A stretch of DNA of 64,000 bases from Alphaproteobacteria bacterium (lineage in GTDB: Bacteria > Pseudomonadota > Alphaproteobacteria > Rhizobiales > Aestuariivirgaceae): assembly GCA_024640405.1 (NCBI GenBank), contig JAHEFB010000019.1, forward strand, positions 1-64,000, written 5' to 3'. Shown here piece after piece: positions 9,277 to 18,594 of the stretch. Made by a program: the position numbers and the translations under genes. Below the pieces are notes generated by a model. It made no database searches and had not been told where the DNA came from. It saw only the letters and a list, made by a program, of their open reading frames with translations. Numbering within the stretch: the first letter of the stretch is position 1; each line of letters opens with the position of its first letter.

Positions 9277-10440
9277 ATGGACTTTAACCTCACCGAAGAA
9301 CAGCGCATGATCGTCGATACAACACGCGCTTTCGTGGAGAACGAGTTGTACCCTCATGAAGCAGAGGTGGAACGCACCGGGGTACTTCGCCGCGACCTTT
9401 ACGAGGAACTGAAGGGCAAGGCCATCGATGCAGGTCTTTACGCCGCCAATATGCCCGAAGAGGTTGGCGGTGCGGGCCTCGATACCCTGTCGTGGGTTCT
9501 CTACGAAAAGGAACTTGGCAGGGCAAGCTACGCCCTGCACTGGAATTGCGTAGCAAGGCCTTCAAACATCCTGATGGCCTGCAACGATGAGCAGCGCGAA
9601 CGCTATACCCTGCCCTGCGTACGCGGTGAAAAGATTGATTGCATGGCCATGACGGAACCCGGGGCCGGATCCGACTTGCGCGGCATGAAGGCAACCGCCG
9701 TGCGCGATGGTGATGACTGGATCATCAATGGCACAAAACACTTCATTTCGCATGCTGATGTCGCTGATTTCGTTATTGTTTATGCCGCCAGTGGCGAAGA
9801 GGATACCCCGCGTGGCAGGAAAAAGCTGATCACCTCCTTCATTGTGGACATGGGTACCGCCGGTTTCACCGTGCGCGACGGCTATCGCAATGTATCTCAT
9901 CGCGGCTACACAAACTCGATTCTGGAGTTCGACAATTGCCGGGTGCCGGATGCCCAGCGCCTTGGTGACATTCACAAAGGCTTCGAGGTTGCCAATGACT
10001 GGCTCGGTGCCACCCGCCTGCAGGTCGCAGCCACCTGCCTGGGCCGGGCAGAGCGAGCCTTCGATCATGCACTGCAGTGGTCAGCAGACCGGCAGCAGTT
10101 TGGCCAGCAGATATCCAAATTCCAGGGTGTTTCGTTCAAACTTGCCGACATGGCATTGGATCTGAAAGCAGCAAACCTGCTTACGCTGGAGGCCGCCTGG
10201 AAATACGATCAGGGTACCGTGACAGATGCCGATATGGCCATGGCCAAGCTCAAGGCGTCGGAAATGCTGGCGTTCGTGGCAGATGAAGCCATTCAGATAC
10301 ATGGCGGCATGGGCGTGATGGATGAACTGCCGCTGGAGCGCATCTGGCGCGATGCCCGCATTGAACGCATCTGGGAAGGCACATCGGAAATCCAGCGCCA
10401 CATCATTTCACGCCAATTATTGCGGCCATTGGGCGGGTAG
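9277..10440 (+). CDS. Acyl-CoA dehydrogenase, CaiA/butyrobetainyl-CoA dehydrogenase-like
   Basis: The 387-residue flavoprotein has full family length. It starts with MDFNLTEEQRM, carries the FAD-binding MTEPGAGSDLRGMK stretch (about residues 125-138) and ends with the catalytic-base motif WEGTSEIQR (Glu367). In this operon the likely reaction is oxidation of gamma-butyrobetainyl-CoA to crotonobetainyl-CoA. The electron-transfer flavoprotein partner is not in the window. The start is 6 bases after the SDR stop. The acyl group is inferred from context; the family call is firm. Confidence 0.88.
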   Translation: MDFNLTEEQRMIVDTTRAFVENELYPHEAEVERTGVLRRDLYEELKGKAIDAGLYAANMPEEVGGAGLDTLSWVLYEKELGRASYALHWNCVARPSNILMACNDEQRERYTLPCVRGEKIDCMAMTEPGAGSDLRGMKATAVRDGDDWIINGTKHFISHADVADFVIVYAASGEEDTPRGRKKLITSFIVDMGTAGFTVRDGYRNVSHRGYTNSILEFDNCRVPDAQRLGDIHKGFEVANDWLGATRLQVAATCLGRAERAFDHALQWSADRQQFGQQISKFQGVSFKLADMALDLKAANLLTLEAAWKYDQGTVTDADMAMAKLKASEMLAFVADEAIQIHGGMGVMDELPLERIWRDARIERIWEGTSEIQRHIISRQLLRPLGG

Positions 10441-10446
10441 AAATTC

Positions 10447-12483
10447 ATGCCCTCGCCTGGTCTGGATCGCCTGCTGTCGCCTCGCTCTGTCGCCGTAATT
10501 GGCGGCCGGGTCGCGGAAAGTGTGGCCAATGAAATGCTCAAGCTTGGTTTCACCGGCGATATCTGGCCGGTAAACCCGAAGCGTGAGACTATGGCCGGAC
10601 TTGCCTGCCTCGCCGATCTTGATCATTTGCCGGGTATTCCAGACGCAGCATACGTTGCCGTGTCACGCGAGGCTGCAGTCGAAGCCGTGAAAAAGCTGCA
10701 CAGCTTGCAGGCTGGTGGAGCAGTCATCCACGCTGCCGGTTTTTCCGAACTGGGTGCGAGCGGCACCTCGCTCAACGATGCCCTGATCGCGGCCGCTGGA
10801 GACATGCCGGCGATCGGCCCCAACTGCTGGGGAGTCCTGAATCTGCTCGACCGGTGTGCGTTATGGCCGGATTTCCATGGTTGTGAGCCGGTTGACCGGG
10901 GCGTCGCCATCCTGTCGCAATCGGGAAACATGGCGATCAACTTCACCATGCAGGCGCGCGCGCTGCCCCTGGCCATGGTCATCACAGTTGGCAACCAGAC
11001 CGTTACTGACACCAACGATCTGATCGAGGCTCTGCTCAACGATGAACGTATTACGGCAATCGGCATCCATACCGAAGGCATCGCCGACATAGCCCGGTTC
11101 TCCGAAATCGCCTGCAAGGCACATGCCGGGGGGAAACCCATTGTGGCCCTGAAAACCGGGGCATCGGAAAAAGGTGCTCGTGCCACGGTCAGCCACACTG
11201 CAACACTTGCAGGCAGCGATCAGCTTTACGATGCCCTGTTTGCCCGCACCGGAGTTGCCCGGGTGCACTCTGTCCCCGGCTTCATTGAAACGCTGAAACT
11301 GTTGTCGGAAACAGGTCCCCTGCGCTCGGGGAAAATAACTTCGCTGAGCTGTTCCGGGGGCGAAGCCTCGCTGATGGCGGATGCAGTTGAAAAACGCCCA
11401 CACCTGTCGTTGCCCGACCTGTCAGAGGCGGAAACAGCCAGCGTGCGCGCCACCCTGAATGAATTCGTTGAAGTCGCCAATCCACTCGATTACCACACTT
11501 TCATCTGGGCCGATTTTGAGGCTATGAAACAGACCTATTCAGCAATGATGGGGGTCGATGCCGACCTCGCCTGCCTTATTTATGATATCCCGAGAGCGGA
11601 CCGTGCCGACACGGCCCAGTATGACATAGGTCTGGATGCCTGGATCGCGGCGAAGCAGGAAACCGGCAGCGCCGCGTGCGTCATTGCAACACTGCCGGAG
11701 TGTCTGCCGGAGGCCACGGCGGTGCGCCTGCGCAATCAGGACATTACCCCCCTGTTCGGTCTGGATGAAGCGCTGGACGCCATAAATGCCGCAGCTGCGA
11801 TCGGAAATGTCTCCCCGCGCCCGCTGGCCGCACCCGGCGTTTCGACTTCTTCCCCTGAGACACTAACGGAACACGCTTCCAAGGCAATGCTGGCACGTGC
11901 CGGCCTGTGCGTCCCGAAATCTGCAATTTGCACAATTGCCGATGCGGCTTCGTGCGCCCGGGACATCGGCTTTCCGGTAGCCTTGAAAGCAACCGGCATT
12001 GCCCACAAGACCGAAGCCGGCGGTGTGGTGCTCAATCTGATGACATCGGAGCAGGTACACGCCGCTGCGGAAGCGATGTCACACATAACAAGCGAAGTAC
12101 TTGTTGAAGAAATGATCACCGGCAGCGTGTGTGAGCTCATTGTCGGCGTCACCCGTGATCCACAATTCGGTCTGGCATTGGTCGTTGGCGCAGGCGGTAT
12201 CCTGACAGAATTGCTGAACGATACGGCGACATTGCTGCTGCCCACATCGCGAACCGACATCGCGGCGGCGCTGCAGTCCCTGAAAGTCAGTCAGCTTGTT
12301 GAAAGCTACCGGGGCAAGTCAGGCGACCTGCCTGCCACACTGGACGCCATCGAACTGATTGCGGGATTTGCGGTAGATCACGCCACGACACTTGAAGAAC
12401 TCGACATAAACCCGTTGATGGTGCTTGCGCCCGGCAAAGGCGCGATTGCAGCCGATGCCCTGATCCGCATTCGCCAGACCTGA
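10447..12483 (+). CDS. ADP-forming acyl-CoA synthetase, fused alpha and beta subunits
   Basis: The 678-residue protein has a CoA-binding domain (about residues 5-130), succinyl-CoA-ligase-like domains (about 145-430) with the phosphohistidine His250 in VSHTATLAGSD, and a C-terminal ATP-grasp domain (about 470-678, with FPVALKATGIAHKTEAGG). Such enzymes interconvert acid + ATP + CoA with acyl-CoA + ADP + phosphate and are reversible. In this operon it could activate gamma-butyrobetaine or carnitine, or run backwards to release glycine betaine from betainyl-CoA while making ATP. No thioesterase gene is visible in the cluster. It starts 6 bases after the previous stop. Confidence 0.85.
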   Translation: MPSPGLDRLLSPRSVAVIGGRVAESVANEMLKLGFTGDIWPVNPKRETMAGLACLADLDHLPGIPDAAYVAVSREAAVEAVKKLHSLQAGGAVIHAAGFSELGASGTSLNDALIAAAGDMPAIGPNCWGVLNLLDRCALWPDFHGCEPVDRGVAILSQSGNMAINFTMQARALPLAMVITVGNQTVTDTNDLIEALLNDERITAIGIHTEGIADIARFSEIACKAHAGGKPIVALKTGASEKGARATVSHTATLAGSDQLYDALFARTGVARVHSVPGFIETLKLLSETGPLRSGKITSLSCSGGEASLMADAVEKRPHLSLPDLSEAETASVRATLNEFVEVANPLDYHTFIWADFEAMKQTYSAMMGVDADLACLIYDIPRADRADTAQYDIGLDAWIAAKQETGSAACVIATLPECLPEATAVRLRNQDITPLFGLDEALDAINAAAAIGNVSPRPLAAPGVSTSSPETLTEHASKAMLARAGLCVPKSAICTIADAASCARDIGFPVALKATGIAHKTEAGGVVLNLMTSEQVHAAAEAMSHITSEVLVEEMITGSVCELIVGVTRDPQFGLALVVGAGGILTELLNDTATLLLPTSRTDIAAALQSLKVSQLVESYRGKSGDLPATLDAIELIAGFAVDHATTLEELDINPLMVLAPGKGAIAADALIRIRQT

Positions 12484-12495
12484 AGGAGAACGCCC

Positions 12496-13296
12496 ATGAC
12501 CTTGTTCAACATGACCGACGGCCCGATCAGAACTGCTGTCTGCGGCCGGGTGCTGGAAGTCACTATTGATCGGCCCAAGGCCAACGCCATTGATGCCGCC
12601 ACCAGCCGCATCATGGGTGACGTGTTCTCCGCATTTCGTGACGATGACAAATTGCGTTGTGCCATTCTCACTTCCACAGGTGAACGCTTCTTTTGTCCGG
12701 GCTGGGATCTCAAGGCCGCCGCTGACGGCGAGTCGGCCGATGCCGATTACGGCCTGGGTGGCTTCGGCGGCCTGCAGGAACTGCCCAACCTCGGCAAGCC
12801 TGTTGTGTGTGCGGTAAACGGGCTGGCCTATGGCGGCGGCTTCGAGATCATGATTGCCTGTGACATCATCATCGCAGCGGACCATTCGACCTTCGCGCTT
12901 CCGGAAATCCGCTCGGGCGTAATCGCCGATGCCGCCACCATCAAACTGCCGCGCCGCATCCCCTATCACGTTGCCATGGAGATGTTGCTGACCGGTCGCG
13001 CATTTGACGCAAACGAAGCCAGGCACTGGGGCATCATTAACGAAATCGTTGCAGGCGATACGCTCATGACGCGCGCTCGCGAAGTAGCAGAGAAACTCGC
13101 CGGCGGCCCGCCGCTCGTCTACGCGGCCATAAAGGAAGTGCTGGAGCGTGTCCATCACCTGAACGACAAGGAAGCCCTGGCCCTGCTCAACCGGCGTGGC
13201 CTGCCCACCATCTCGAAACTTTACGCGTCAGAAGATCAACTGGAAGGCGCCAGGGCCTTCGCCGAAAAACGCGATCCCGTCTGGAAAGGCAAGTAA
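12496..13296 (+). CDS. caiD: Enoyl-CoA hydratase/isomerase, CaiD-like carnitinyl-CoA dehydratase
   Basis: The 266-residue crotonase-fold enzyme contains the oxyanion-hole segment NGLAYGGGFE and two glutamates, Glu117 and Glu137, twenty residues apart, the same spacing as the catalytic pair of E. coli CaiD. The following stretch (RIPYHVAMEMLLTGRAF and RHWGIINEIV) also resembles CaiD. It should hydrate crotonobetainyl-CoA to carnitinyl-CoA. AAGGAG precedes the ATG, and the gene is last in the six-gene operon. The symbol is by similarity and context. The downstream amidase is on the other strand. Confidence 0.8.
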   Translation: MTLFNMTDGPIRTAVCGRVLEVTIDRPKANAIDAATSRIMGDVFSAFRDDDKLRCAILTSTGERFFCPGWDLKAAADGESADADYGLGGFGGLQELPNLGKPVVCAVNGLAYGGGFEIMIACDIIIAADHSTFALPEIRSGVIADAATIKLPRRIPYHVAMEMLLTGRAFDANEARHWGIINEIVAGDTLMTRAREVAEKLAGGPPLVYAAIKEVLERVHHLNDKEALALLNRRGLPTISKLYASEDQLEGARAFAEKRDPVWKGK

Positions 13297-13410
13297 CGCC
13301 GAATCCCGATTCACGATTGAAGGCCAGCGCCCGATGAGTAAAAACCAGGAAAGCGGCACAACCACGGGAGTTTGCCTGCCCGCCCGTTCAACACACCTGA
13401 AGCCTACCTG

Positions 13411-14859
13411 TCATCGGCATCTTGTGACGTGCAGTGGAGGCAAGTGATCTGCAAACGGCATGGCTTCTTCAAGAGCCGCACCAAGCGCGATCAGCAGATG
13501 TTCCCGGGCAGGCCCTGCGCCCAGTTGCACGCCTATCGGCAGCCCGCTGGAATGTATCATCATGGGTAGCGAAATTGCTGGTGTCCCCGCCACGTTGTAC
13601 GGAAATGCGAACTGTACAGGTTCATCTGCCAACACCATGTACTCCTCCGGCGACAAGCCCGGCAGATTCAGCCCGTAAAGTCCGTGCGGTTGTGACACCT
13701 GCGCGGTGGCAGGAGACACCAACACATCGTAACGGTCAAAAAACCGGCCGATTTCGCGGCGCGCCTTGTTGATCCAGGCAAGGCCATCGAGAAATTCATA
13801 TGGATCCATGTCGCGGGCGCGTTTGTAGATCTCCCAGGTCACCGGTTCCAGATTGTCCGGCCCCGGCACACGCCCGGTCCTCCTGCCGATAGCATCCAGT
13901 GTCCTGTGGAAACCGAAAAACCAGACCGCGCACATCATTCGAGACGCTGCTTCCTGGTCAAACACCAGGTCCGACTGCTCAACCATATGCCCCATGTCTT
14001 CAAGCTGTTTTGCGATAACTTCGACTGCCCCTGCTGTTTCCGGATCAACCGGCGCATCCATTGTCGGCGCGGTGGTCCAGGCTATGCGAAGTTTCTCCGG
14101 CTTGCGGTTCAACCAGGACGTGAAACCGCCATCGGGGGCCGGGACATGGAAGGGGTCGCCGGGTTGCGGCGCACTCAGGCAGTCAAGCAATGCAGCGGTA
14201 TCGCGCATGGTGCGTGTTTGCGCAAAATTCATGCTCAGGCCAAAGCCGCCTTCGTCAATCTGCGGACCTGCCGACACCCGCCCGCGCGACGGCTTCAGGC
14301 CAATGCATCCGCACCAGCTTGCAGGAATTCGTATTGAGCCGCCAATATCGGATCCATGTGCCACGGGAACAACACCAGCTGCTACTGCCGATGCTGCCCC
14401 GCCGCTGGATCCTCCGGCAGAATACCCTTCGCGCCAAGGGGTCGAGGTATTGCCGTAAAGCAGGTTTTCCGTCGACGTGGCTATTGAGTACTCAGGTGCA
14501 TTTGAGCGCCCGATAATGTTCAGCCCGGCACCCCGGAACAGTTCGGCCAGATGTGTATCGCCGTCACACACATACCCCTCTGCAAGACGTGATCCAAACT
14601 CAACCTTCCGGCCCTTTTCGTTGCCCCTGACATCCTTGATCAGCATGGGCACACCGCGAAACGGACCATTCCCCAGCCCGGTTTCATCCAGGCCGCCGAT
14701 ACGGTCATCATAGGTCTCAATGACAGCATTGAGCTGCGGATTCACCAGGGCAATTGCCCGGTTTGCCAGTGCAGCCACTTCATATGCGGTTACCTCGCCG
14801 CGCCGGATCAGCGCCGCCAGTCCGGTTGCATCCAGGGCCGCATACTCGTGAAGTTTCAT
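13411..14859 (-). CDS. Amidase-signature family hydrolase
   Basis: The 482-residue protein has the complete Ser-cisSer-Lys machinery: Lys75 (LIKDVRG), the GGSSGG loop with cis-Ser151, and nucleophile Ser175 (DIGGSIRIP). It hydrolyses a carboxamide to acid and ammonia; the substrate is not predictable. There is no signal peptide, so it is cytoplasmic. Its ATG overlaps the stop of the upstream SRPBCC gene by four bases (ATGA), so the two are translationally coupled. It converges on the CaiD gene with about 110 bases between and no clear terminator. Confidence 0.87.
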   Translation of the reverse strand: MKLHEYAALDATGLAALIRRGEVTAYEVAALANRAIALVNPQLNAVIETYDDRIGGLDETGLGNGPFRGVPMLIKDVRGNEKGRKVEFGSRLAEGYVCDGDTHLAELFRGAGLNIIGRSNAPEYSIATSTENLLYGNTSTPWREGYSAGGSSGGAASAVAAGVVPVAHGSDIGGSIRIPASWCGCIGLKPSRGRVSAGPQIDEGGFGLSMNFAQTRTMRDTAALLDCLSAPQPGDPFHVPAPDGGFTSWLNRKPEKLRIAWTTAPTMDAPVDPETAGAVEVIAKQLEDMGHMVEQSDLVFDQEAASRMMCAVWFFGFHRTLDAIGRRTGRVPGPDNLEPVTWEIYKRARDMDPYEFLDGLAWINKARREIGRFFDRYDVLVSPATAQVSQPHGLYGLNLPGLSPEEYMVLADEPVQFAFPYNVAGTPAISLPMMIHSSGLPIGVQLGAGPAREHLLIALGAALEEAMPFADHLPPLHVTRCR

Positions 14860-15386
14860 TCGCCTTCCGCGACCACCCGCAGTTTCGCAAGACCCTTGTC
14901 GTATGTTTCAGCGACATCGGATTTGATCATGGGTCCGAACCAGCGGGCTATCGGATTGTTTCCCAGTTCGGAGACCATCGACCATGTCACTTTGGTGCCA
15001 CCTGCGTCTGGCGTTAGATCGAACTGTGCCGACGCTGTCCCCATCTGGCCGAAATCCAGTGCCGTGACCAGTTTCTCATTTTCGGCAGACTCGACAACTT
15101 TCATGCTGCCCTTGCCCATCTCCTTTGAGTCCCACTCCATCACCTGCCCGACACCGTCATCGGTTCCGGAAAACTTTACCTTCATTTTCGGATCGAGATC
15201 CGCCCATGGCGACCAGACGTTGAACGCTTTCAGATTGCCCACATGCGGGAAAATCTTCTCCGGCGATGCGTTGATCACCAGATCACGCGACACGCTTACC
15301 TGCGACGGCATCAGCATGCCGCCGCCAAATACAACCAGCACCACGACACCAACTGCAATCAGCAGCCACTTGAGCAACTTCTTCAT
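14856..15386 (-). CDS. SRPBCC-fold (polyketide cyclase-like) membrane-anchored protein
   Basis: The 176-residue protein has one N-terminal membrane segment (KWLLIAVGVVVLVVFGGGML) and then an SRPBCC ligand-binding domain: SRDLVINASPEKIFPHVGNL, then WSPWADLDP, VMEWDSKEM and WSMVSELGNNPIARWFGP. Proteins of this type bind hydrophobic molecules; no catalytic role can be read. It is coupled to the downstream amidase by an ATGA overlap. It could be secreted if the segment is cleaved, but no clear cleavage site is seen. Confidence 0.75.
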   Translation of the reverse strand: MKKLLKWLLIAVGVVVLVVFGGGMLMPSQVSVSRDLVINASPEKIFPHVGNLKAFNVWSPWADLDPKMKVKFSGTDDGVGQVMEWDSKEMGKGSMKVVESAENEKLVTALDFGQMGTASAQFDLTPDAGGTKVTWSMVSELGNNPIARWFGPMIKSDVAETYDKGLAKLRVVAEGE

Positions 15387-15447
15387 GGGAGCAACCTTTC
15401 CTGCATCCGTAAAAAACCGCCCCCGGTTAGCCCCGGATTCAAAAAAC

Positions 15448-16671
15448 CTATCTTATTCGCCGCAGGAACTCCGGCGACGGATAGCCGTCCGCCGGCATGT
15501 TCAGTTTGAGCTGCATATCGCGCACGGCAGCGCGAGATTTCGCACCCAGCGTACCGTCGACACCTCCCACGTCATAACCGCGCCGGACCAAGGCCGACTG
15601 CACTGCTCGAACGTCGTTGTATTCCATCTTTTCGACAGTGCCGCGACCCGGGCTTGCCTTGGGCGCGCCGGCATAGCGGGTACCAAGATAGGCCGCTGTC
15701 AGCGAATATGTCAGCGACTCATTCCAGGTCAGATACGCGTCGAAATTGGGGTAACCAAGAAACGCCGGCCCGTTGCGGCCCATCGGCAGGATCAGCGATG
15801 CCGGCAGACTGTCTGCCCTCAGTTTCCGGCCACCGCGCAGCCTGACACCCCACTTGGCCCACTGTGATCTTGGATGCTTGATGGTGACATCTGCCTGCTC
15901 CCACGGCAGGCTGTTGGGTACCTCAACCTCCTGTAGCCATGGCTGGCCCTTCTGCCAGCCCAGGAATTTCATGTAGTTTGCTGCCGAAGCCAGGGCATCT
16001 GCCGTCGATTTGACCATGTTGCGCCGGCCATCACCGTCAAAATCAACTGCGTGCTTCTCATAGTAGGACGGCAGGAACTGCAACTGGCCGATTTCTCCGG
16101 CCCAGGCGCCCTTCATTTCTTCAAGGCGCAGATCGCCGTGTTGCAACAGTTTCAACGCAGCAAGCAACTCTTCATGAAACTCTTCCGGGCGACGGCAATC
16201 ATAGGCAAGCGTGGCCAGCGAACGGATGGTGGAATCATTGCCCAGGAAACCGCCAAAATCGGTTTCCAGCGCCCAGAAAGCGGTAATCACCTCGCCCGGC
16301 ACACCATATTGTCGCTTGATCGAATCAAACAGCCTGGCATTGGACTTGAGCTTCGATGCTCCCGTTTTCAACCTCCCTGCAGATATCAGTTTTCCGGAAA
16401 ACGTCAGCCAGTCATCGGAAAAAATTATCTGGGTGCGATCTTTCTTGATGATCTTCGGGTTGAAAGACACATTGCCGAGCGCCGCCCCGATCACCTGCCT
16501 GGAAATGCCTGCGGCGGCTGCATCCTGTTTGAAACCGGACAGCCAGCGATCGAAACTGCCGGTGTTCTTGCAATTCGACTTTGCCTCAGCCGTTTGGGTA
16601 ACAACCGGTGATGCAAACAGTGCCGCCGCCATCAGGGATGCCGCAACGGCAGACGCAAATCGCAAGCTCAT
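15448..16671 (-). CDS. Lytic murein transglycosylase (MltB family) with peptidoglycan-binding domain
   Basis: The 407-residue protein has a signal peptide (residues 1-30, ending QTAEA), an MltB/SLT-type lytic domain with catalytic Glu136 (FWALETDFG), the motif AGEIGQLQFLPSYY, and a C-terminal PG_binding_1 domain (about 345-405, RRGYDVGGVDGTLG). It cleaves the glycan strand of peptidoglycan to 1,6-anhydro products in the periplasm. No lipobox is present, so it is soluble rather than a lipoprotein. It appears to be transcribed alone, with about 60 bases to the SRPBCC gene. Confidence 0.9.
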   Translation of the reverse strand: MSLRFASAVAASLMAAALFASPVVTQTAEAKSNCKNTGSFDRWLSGFKQDAAAAGISRQVIGAALGNVSFNPKIIKKDRTQIIFSDDWLTFSGKLISAGRLKTGASKLKSNARLFDSIKRQYGVPGEVITAFWALETDFGGFLGNDSTIRSLATLAYDCRRPEEFHEELLAALKLLQHGDLRLEEMKGAWAGEIGQLQFLPSYYEKHAVDFDGDGRRNMVKSTADALASAANYMKFLGWQKGQPWLQEVEVPNSLPWEQADVTIKHPRSQWAKWGVRLRGGRKLRADSLPASLILPMGRNGPAFLGYPNFDAYLTWNESLTYSLTAAYLGTRYAGAPKASPGRGTVEKMEYNDVRAVQSALVRRGYDVGGVDGTLGAKSRAAVRDMQLKLNMPADGYPSPEFLRRIR

Positions 16672-16772
16672 GAGTTCCTCCTACAGGGTTTGTTCCGGGA
16701 ATCTTCTGGATTTCCGGAAGGATGTCTGTTGCAGCGATCAAAATCAAGCGTATTGCGGCACACCCGGTGCCG

Positions 16773-17168
16773 TTACGCACACCTGGCACGCAAATTCCAG
16801 CCCGCTATACCGGGCTGTACGCTGCCATGCAGAACCTGCGCCTGCTGTCCATCCTGGCAAACGAAATGATTGATTGCATTGCGCCCTACTTCGAACATCA
16901 CCGGGCGGTCGGCAGCAGTCTTACCAAGAACGCTGCCCCGCGCAGTCACATTCACCGCATATACCTGTTCTGTCCCCACAAGTCTGAACTGAACCTGGTA
17001 AGTGCGTCCGTTGTAGAAAAGCGGCTCGCTGCGCGCGGGCGCTTGTGGTGTTGGCGGCGGGCTGGAATTGACGGTGGCAAGTTTAGGTCGGTCCGATAAA
17101 CAAGCAGACACCGTCACGGCGGTCAGACCAAGAGCTGCAATCAGTTTCACGCGACGCATCGTCTTCAT
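16773..17168 (-). CDS. Small predicted lipoprotein of unknown function
   Basis: The 131-residue protein has a lipoprotein signal peptide: basic start MKTMRRVK, hydrophobic core LIAALGLTAVT, then the lipobox VSAC with the lipidated cysteine at about residue 23. A short proline-rich linker follows (SSPPPTPQAP), then a small domain with YNGRTYQVQFRL and two cysteines (FVCQDG and RARCA). I do not recognise the domain. It sits between the transglycosylase gene and a divergent aminotransferase gene, so an envelope role is plausible only by position. Confidence 0.65.
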   Translation of the reverse strand: MKTMRRVKLIAALGLTAVTVSACLSDRPKLATVNSSPPPTPQAPARSEPLFYNGRTYQVQFRLVGTEQVYAVNVTARGSVLGKTAADRPVMFEVGRNAINHFVCQDGQQAQVLHGSVQPGIAGWNLRARCA

Positions 17169-17245
17169 CCCCCTTCACGCCAGGCAAACCGCATGGCATA
17201 GCAGGCTGTCATAGGTCCAATATCTGTTTACAGGCTGATTCCACA

Positions 17246-18457
17246 ATGAAACTGTTTGATCCTGCCAGTGCCCTGTCGGCCCGCACGTCGGCCATCGAGG
17301 AAGCGGCCATCATAGCAATGGCGCAAAAAGCCCGTGAGCTGAAGGCCGACGGTGTGGACGTCGTTTCCCTGACCATCGGCGAACCGGATTTCGACACGCC
17401 CGCCGCCATTCGCCGGGCCGCAACAAACGCGATGAATTCAGGTTTCACCCACTATGCGCCTATCCCCGGATATCCGGAGCTTCGCGCAGCCATTGCAAAA
17501 CGCCTGAACGACGACAATGCAATACCGGTCGGCCCGACCGGCGTGGTCCTGTCAAACGGCGCCAAGCAATCGCTCACCAACGCCTGTTTCGCAACTCTGG
17601 ACGGCGGTGACGAAGTCATCATGATGGCCCCGTTCTGGGCCGCTTATGAGGGCATTGTAAAAATGGCAGGTGGCGTTCCGGTGATTGTTTCAGCCGGTGC
17701 TGACACGGCTTTCAAGCCAACCATCGCCCAGGTGGCGGCCGCCATCAACGACCGCACCAAGCTGATCCTGCTCAACTCGCCGTCCAATCCCTCAGGCGCC
17801 GTCTGGACCGAAGCGGAGTTGCGCGCGCTGGCAGATCTGGTGCACTCCCACCCGCGTTGCCTGGTGCTGGCGGACGAAATTTACGAAGACATCTGGTTTG
17901 ATGTCCGCCCGACGTCGATCGCCTCGCTGCCCGGGATGTTCGAACGCACCATCACCGTCAACGGATTCTCAAAAGCCTACGCCATGACCGGTTGGCGGGT
18001 TGGCTATTCGGCTGCCTGCGAACCGCTGGCCAAAGCGATGTCGAAGGTACAGGGCACGTTCACGGCGGGCGGCAACGCATTTGCCCAGCAAGGGGCTCTG
18101 GCAGCCATAACCGGTCCACGCGACGACGTCGAAGCCATGCGGAAAACCTACCACCACCGTCGTGATCTGATTGTGTCTTTGTTGAAAGCAATCCCCGGCA
18201 TCAGGACCGTTTCACCACCGGCCACGTTCTATGTTTTTCCCGACATTTCCGGCCTGCTGGGCAAGTCGGCCGGCAATACCAGAATTGAAAACGATGTGGA
18301 GTTCTGCAACTGGCTGCTCGAAAACCATCACCTGGCGACAGTACCGGGCTCTGCCTTTGCAGCACCCGGCTGCATCCGGCTGTCGTTTGCAGCCGGCGAC
18401 GATGACATTCGCAAGGGCATTGCGCGTCTCGCCGAAGCCGCGCAGGCACTGGTCTGA
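17246..18457 (+). CDS. PLP-dependent class I/II aminotransferase, aspartate aminotransferase-like
   Basis: The 403-residue fold-type-I enzyme has the classic landmarks: IGEPDFDTP near residue 48, the NSPSNPSGAV loop, the LVLADEIYED aspartate, and the Schiff-base lysine in NGFSKAYAMTGWRVG. Length and motifs match bacterial aspartate/prephenate aminotransferases of the AspC/AatA type. The start ATG at 17246 gives MKLFDPASALSAR. It is monocistronic as far as can be seen. The hairpin downstream points to the opposite strand. Confidence 0.88.
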   Translation: MKLFDPASALSARTSAIEEAAIIAMAQKARELKADGVDVVSLTIGEPDFDTPAAIRRAATNAMNSGFTHYAPIPGYPELRAAIAKRLNDDNAIPVGPTGVVLSNGAKQSLTNACFATLDGGDEVIMMAPFWAAYEGIVKMAGGVPVIVSAGADTAFKPTIAQVAAAINDRTKLILLNSPSNPSGAVWTEAELRALADLVHSHPRCLVLADEIYEDIWFDVRPTSIASLPGMFERTITVNGFSKAYAMTGWRVGYSAACEPLAKAMSKVQGTFTAGGNAFAQQGALAAITGPRDDVEAMRKTYHHRRDLIVSLLKAIPGIRTVSPPATFYVFPDISGLLGKSAGNTRIENDVEFCNWLLENHHLATVPGSAFAAPGCIRLSFAAGDDDIRKGIARLAEAAQALV

Positions 18458-18481
18458 GATATCGGGACTTCCATCCGGCAT

Positions 18482-18519
18482 AAAAAAGCAGGCTGCCTTC
18501 TATTTGAAGAACAGCCTGC
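18482..18519 (-). terminator. Rho-independent terminator of the small gene at 18595-18762
   Basis: An inverted repeat GCAGGCTG ... CAGCCTGC with a 16-base interior, itself holding CTTC/GAAG, is flanked on the left by six A. Read on the minus strand this is a GC stem followed by a T run, which fits termination of the small minus-strand gene. The plus side lacks a T run. Confidence 0.65.
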
Positions 18520-18594
18520 CTGAGTTCCTGGGATGGGGAGGGAGCATACACCAGGGAGGAAACCGCCTGTCTGCGACAGGAAAAGCTGGTCAGG

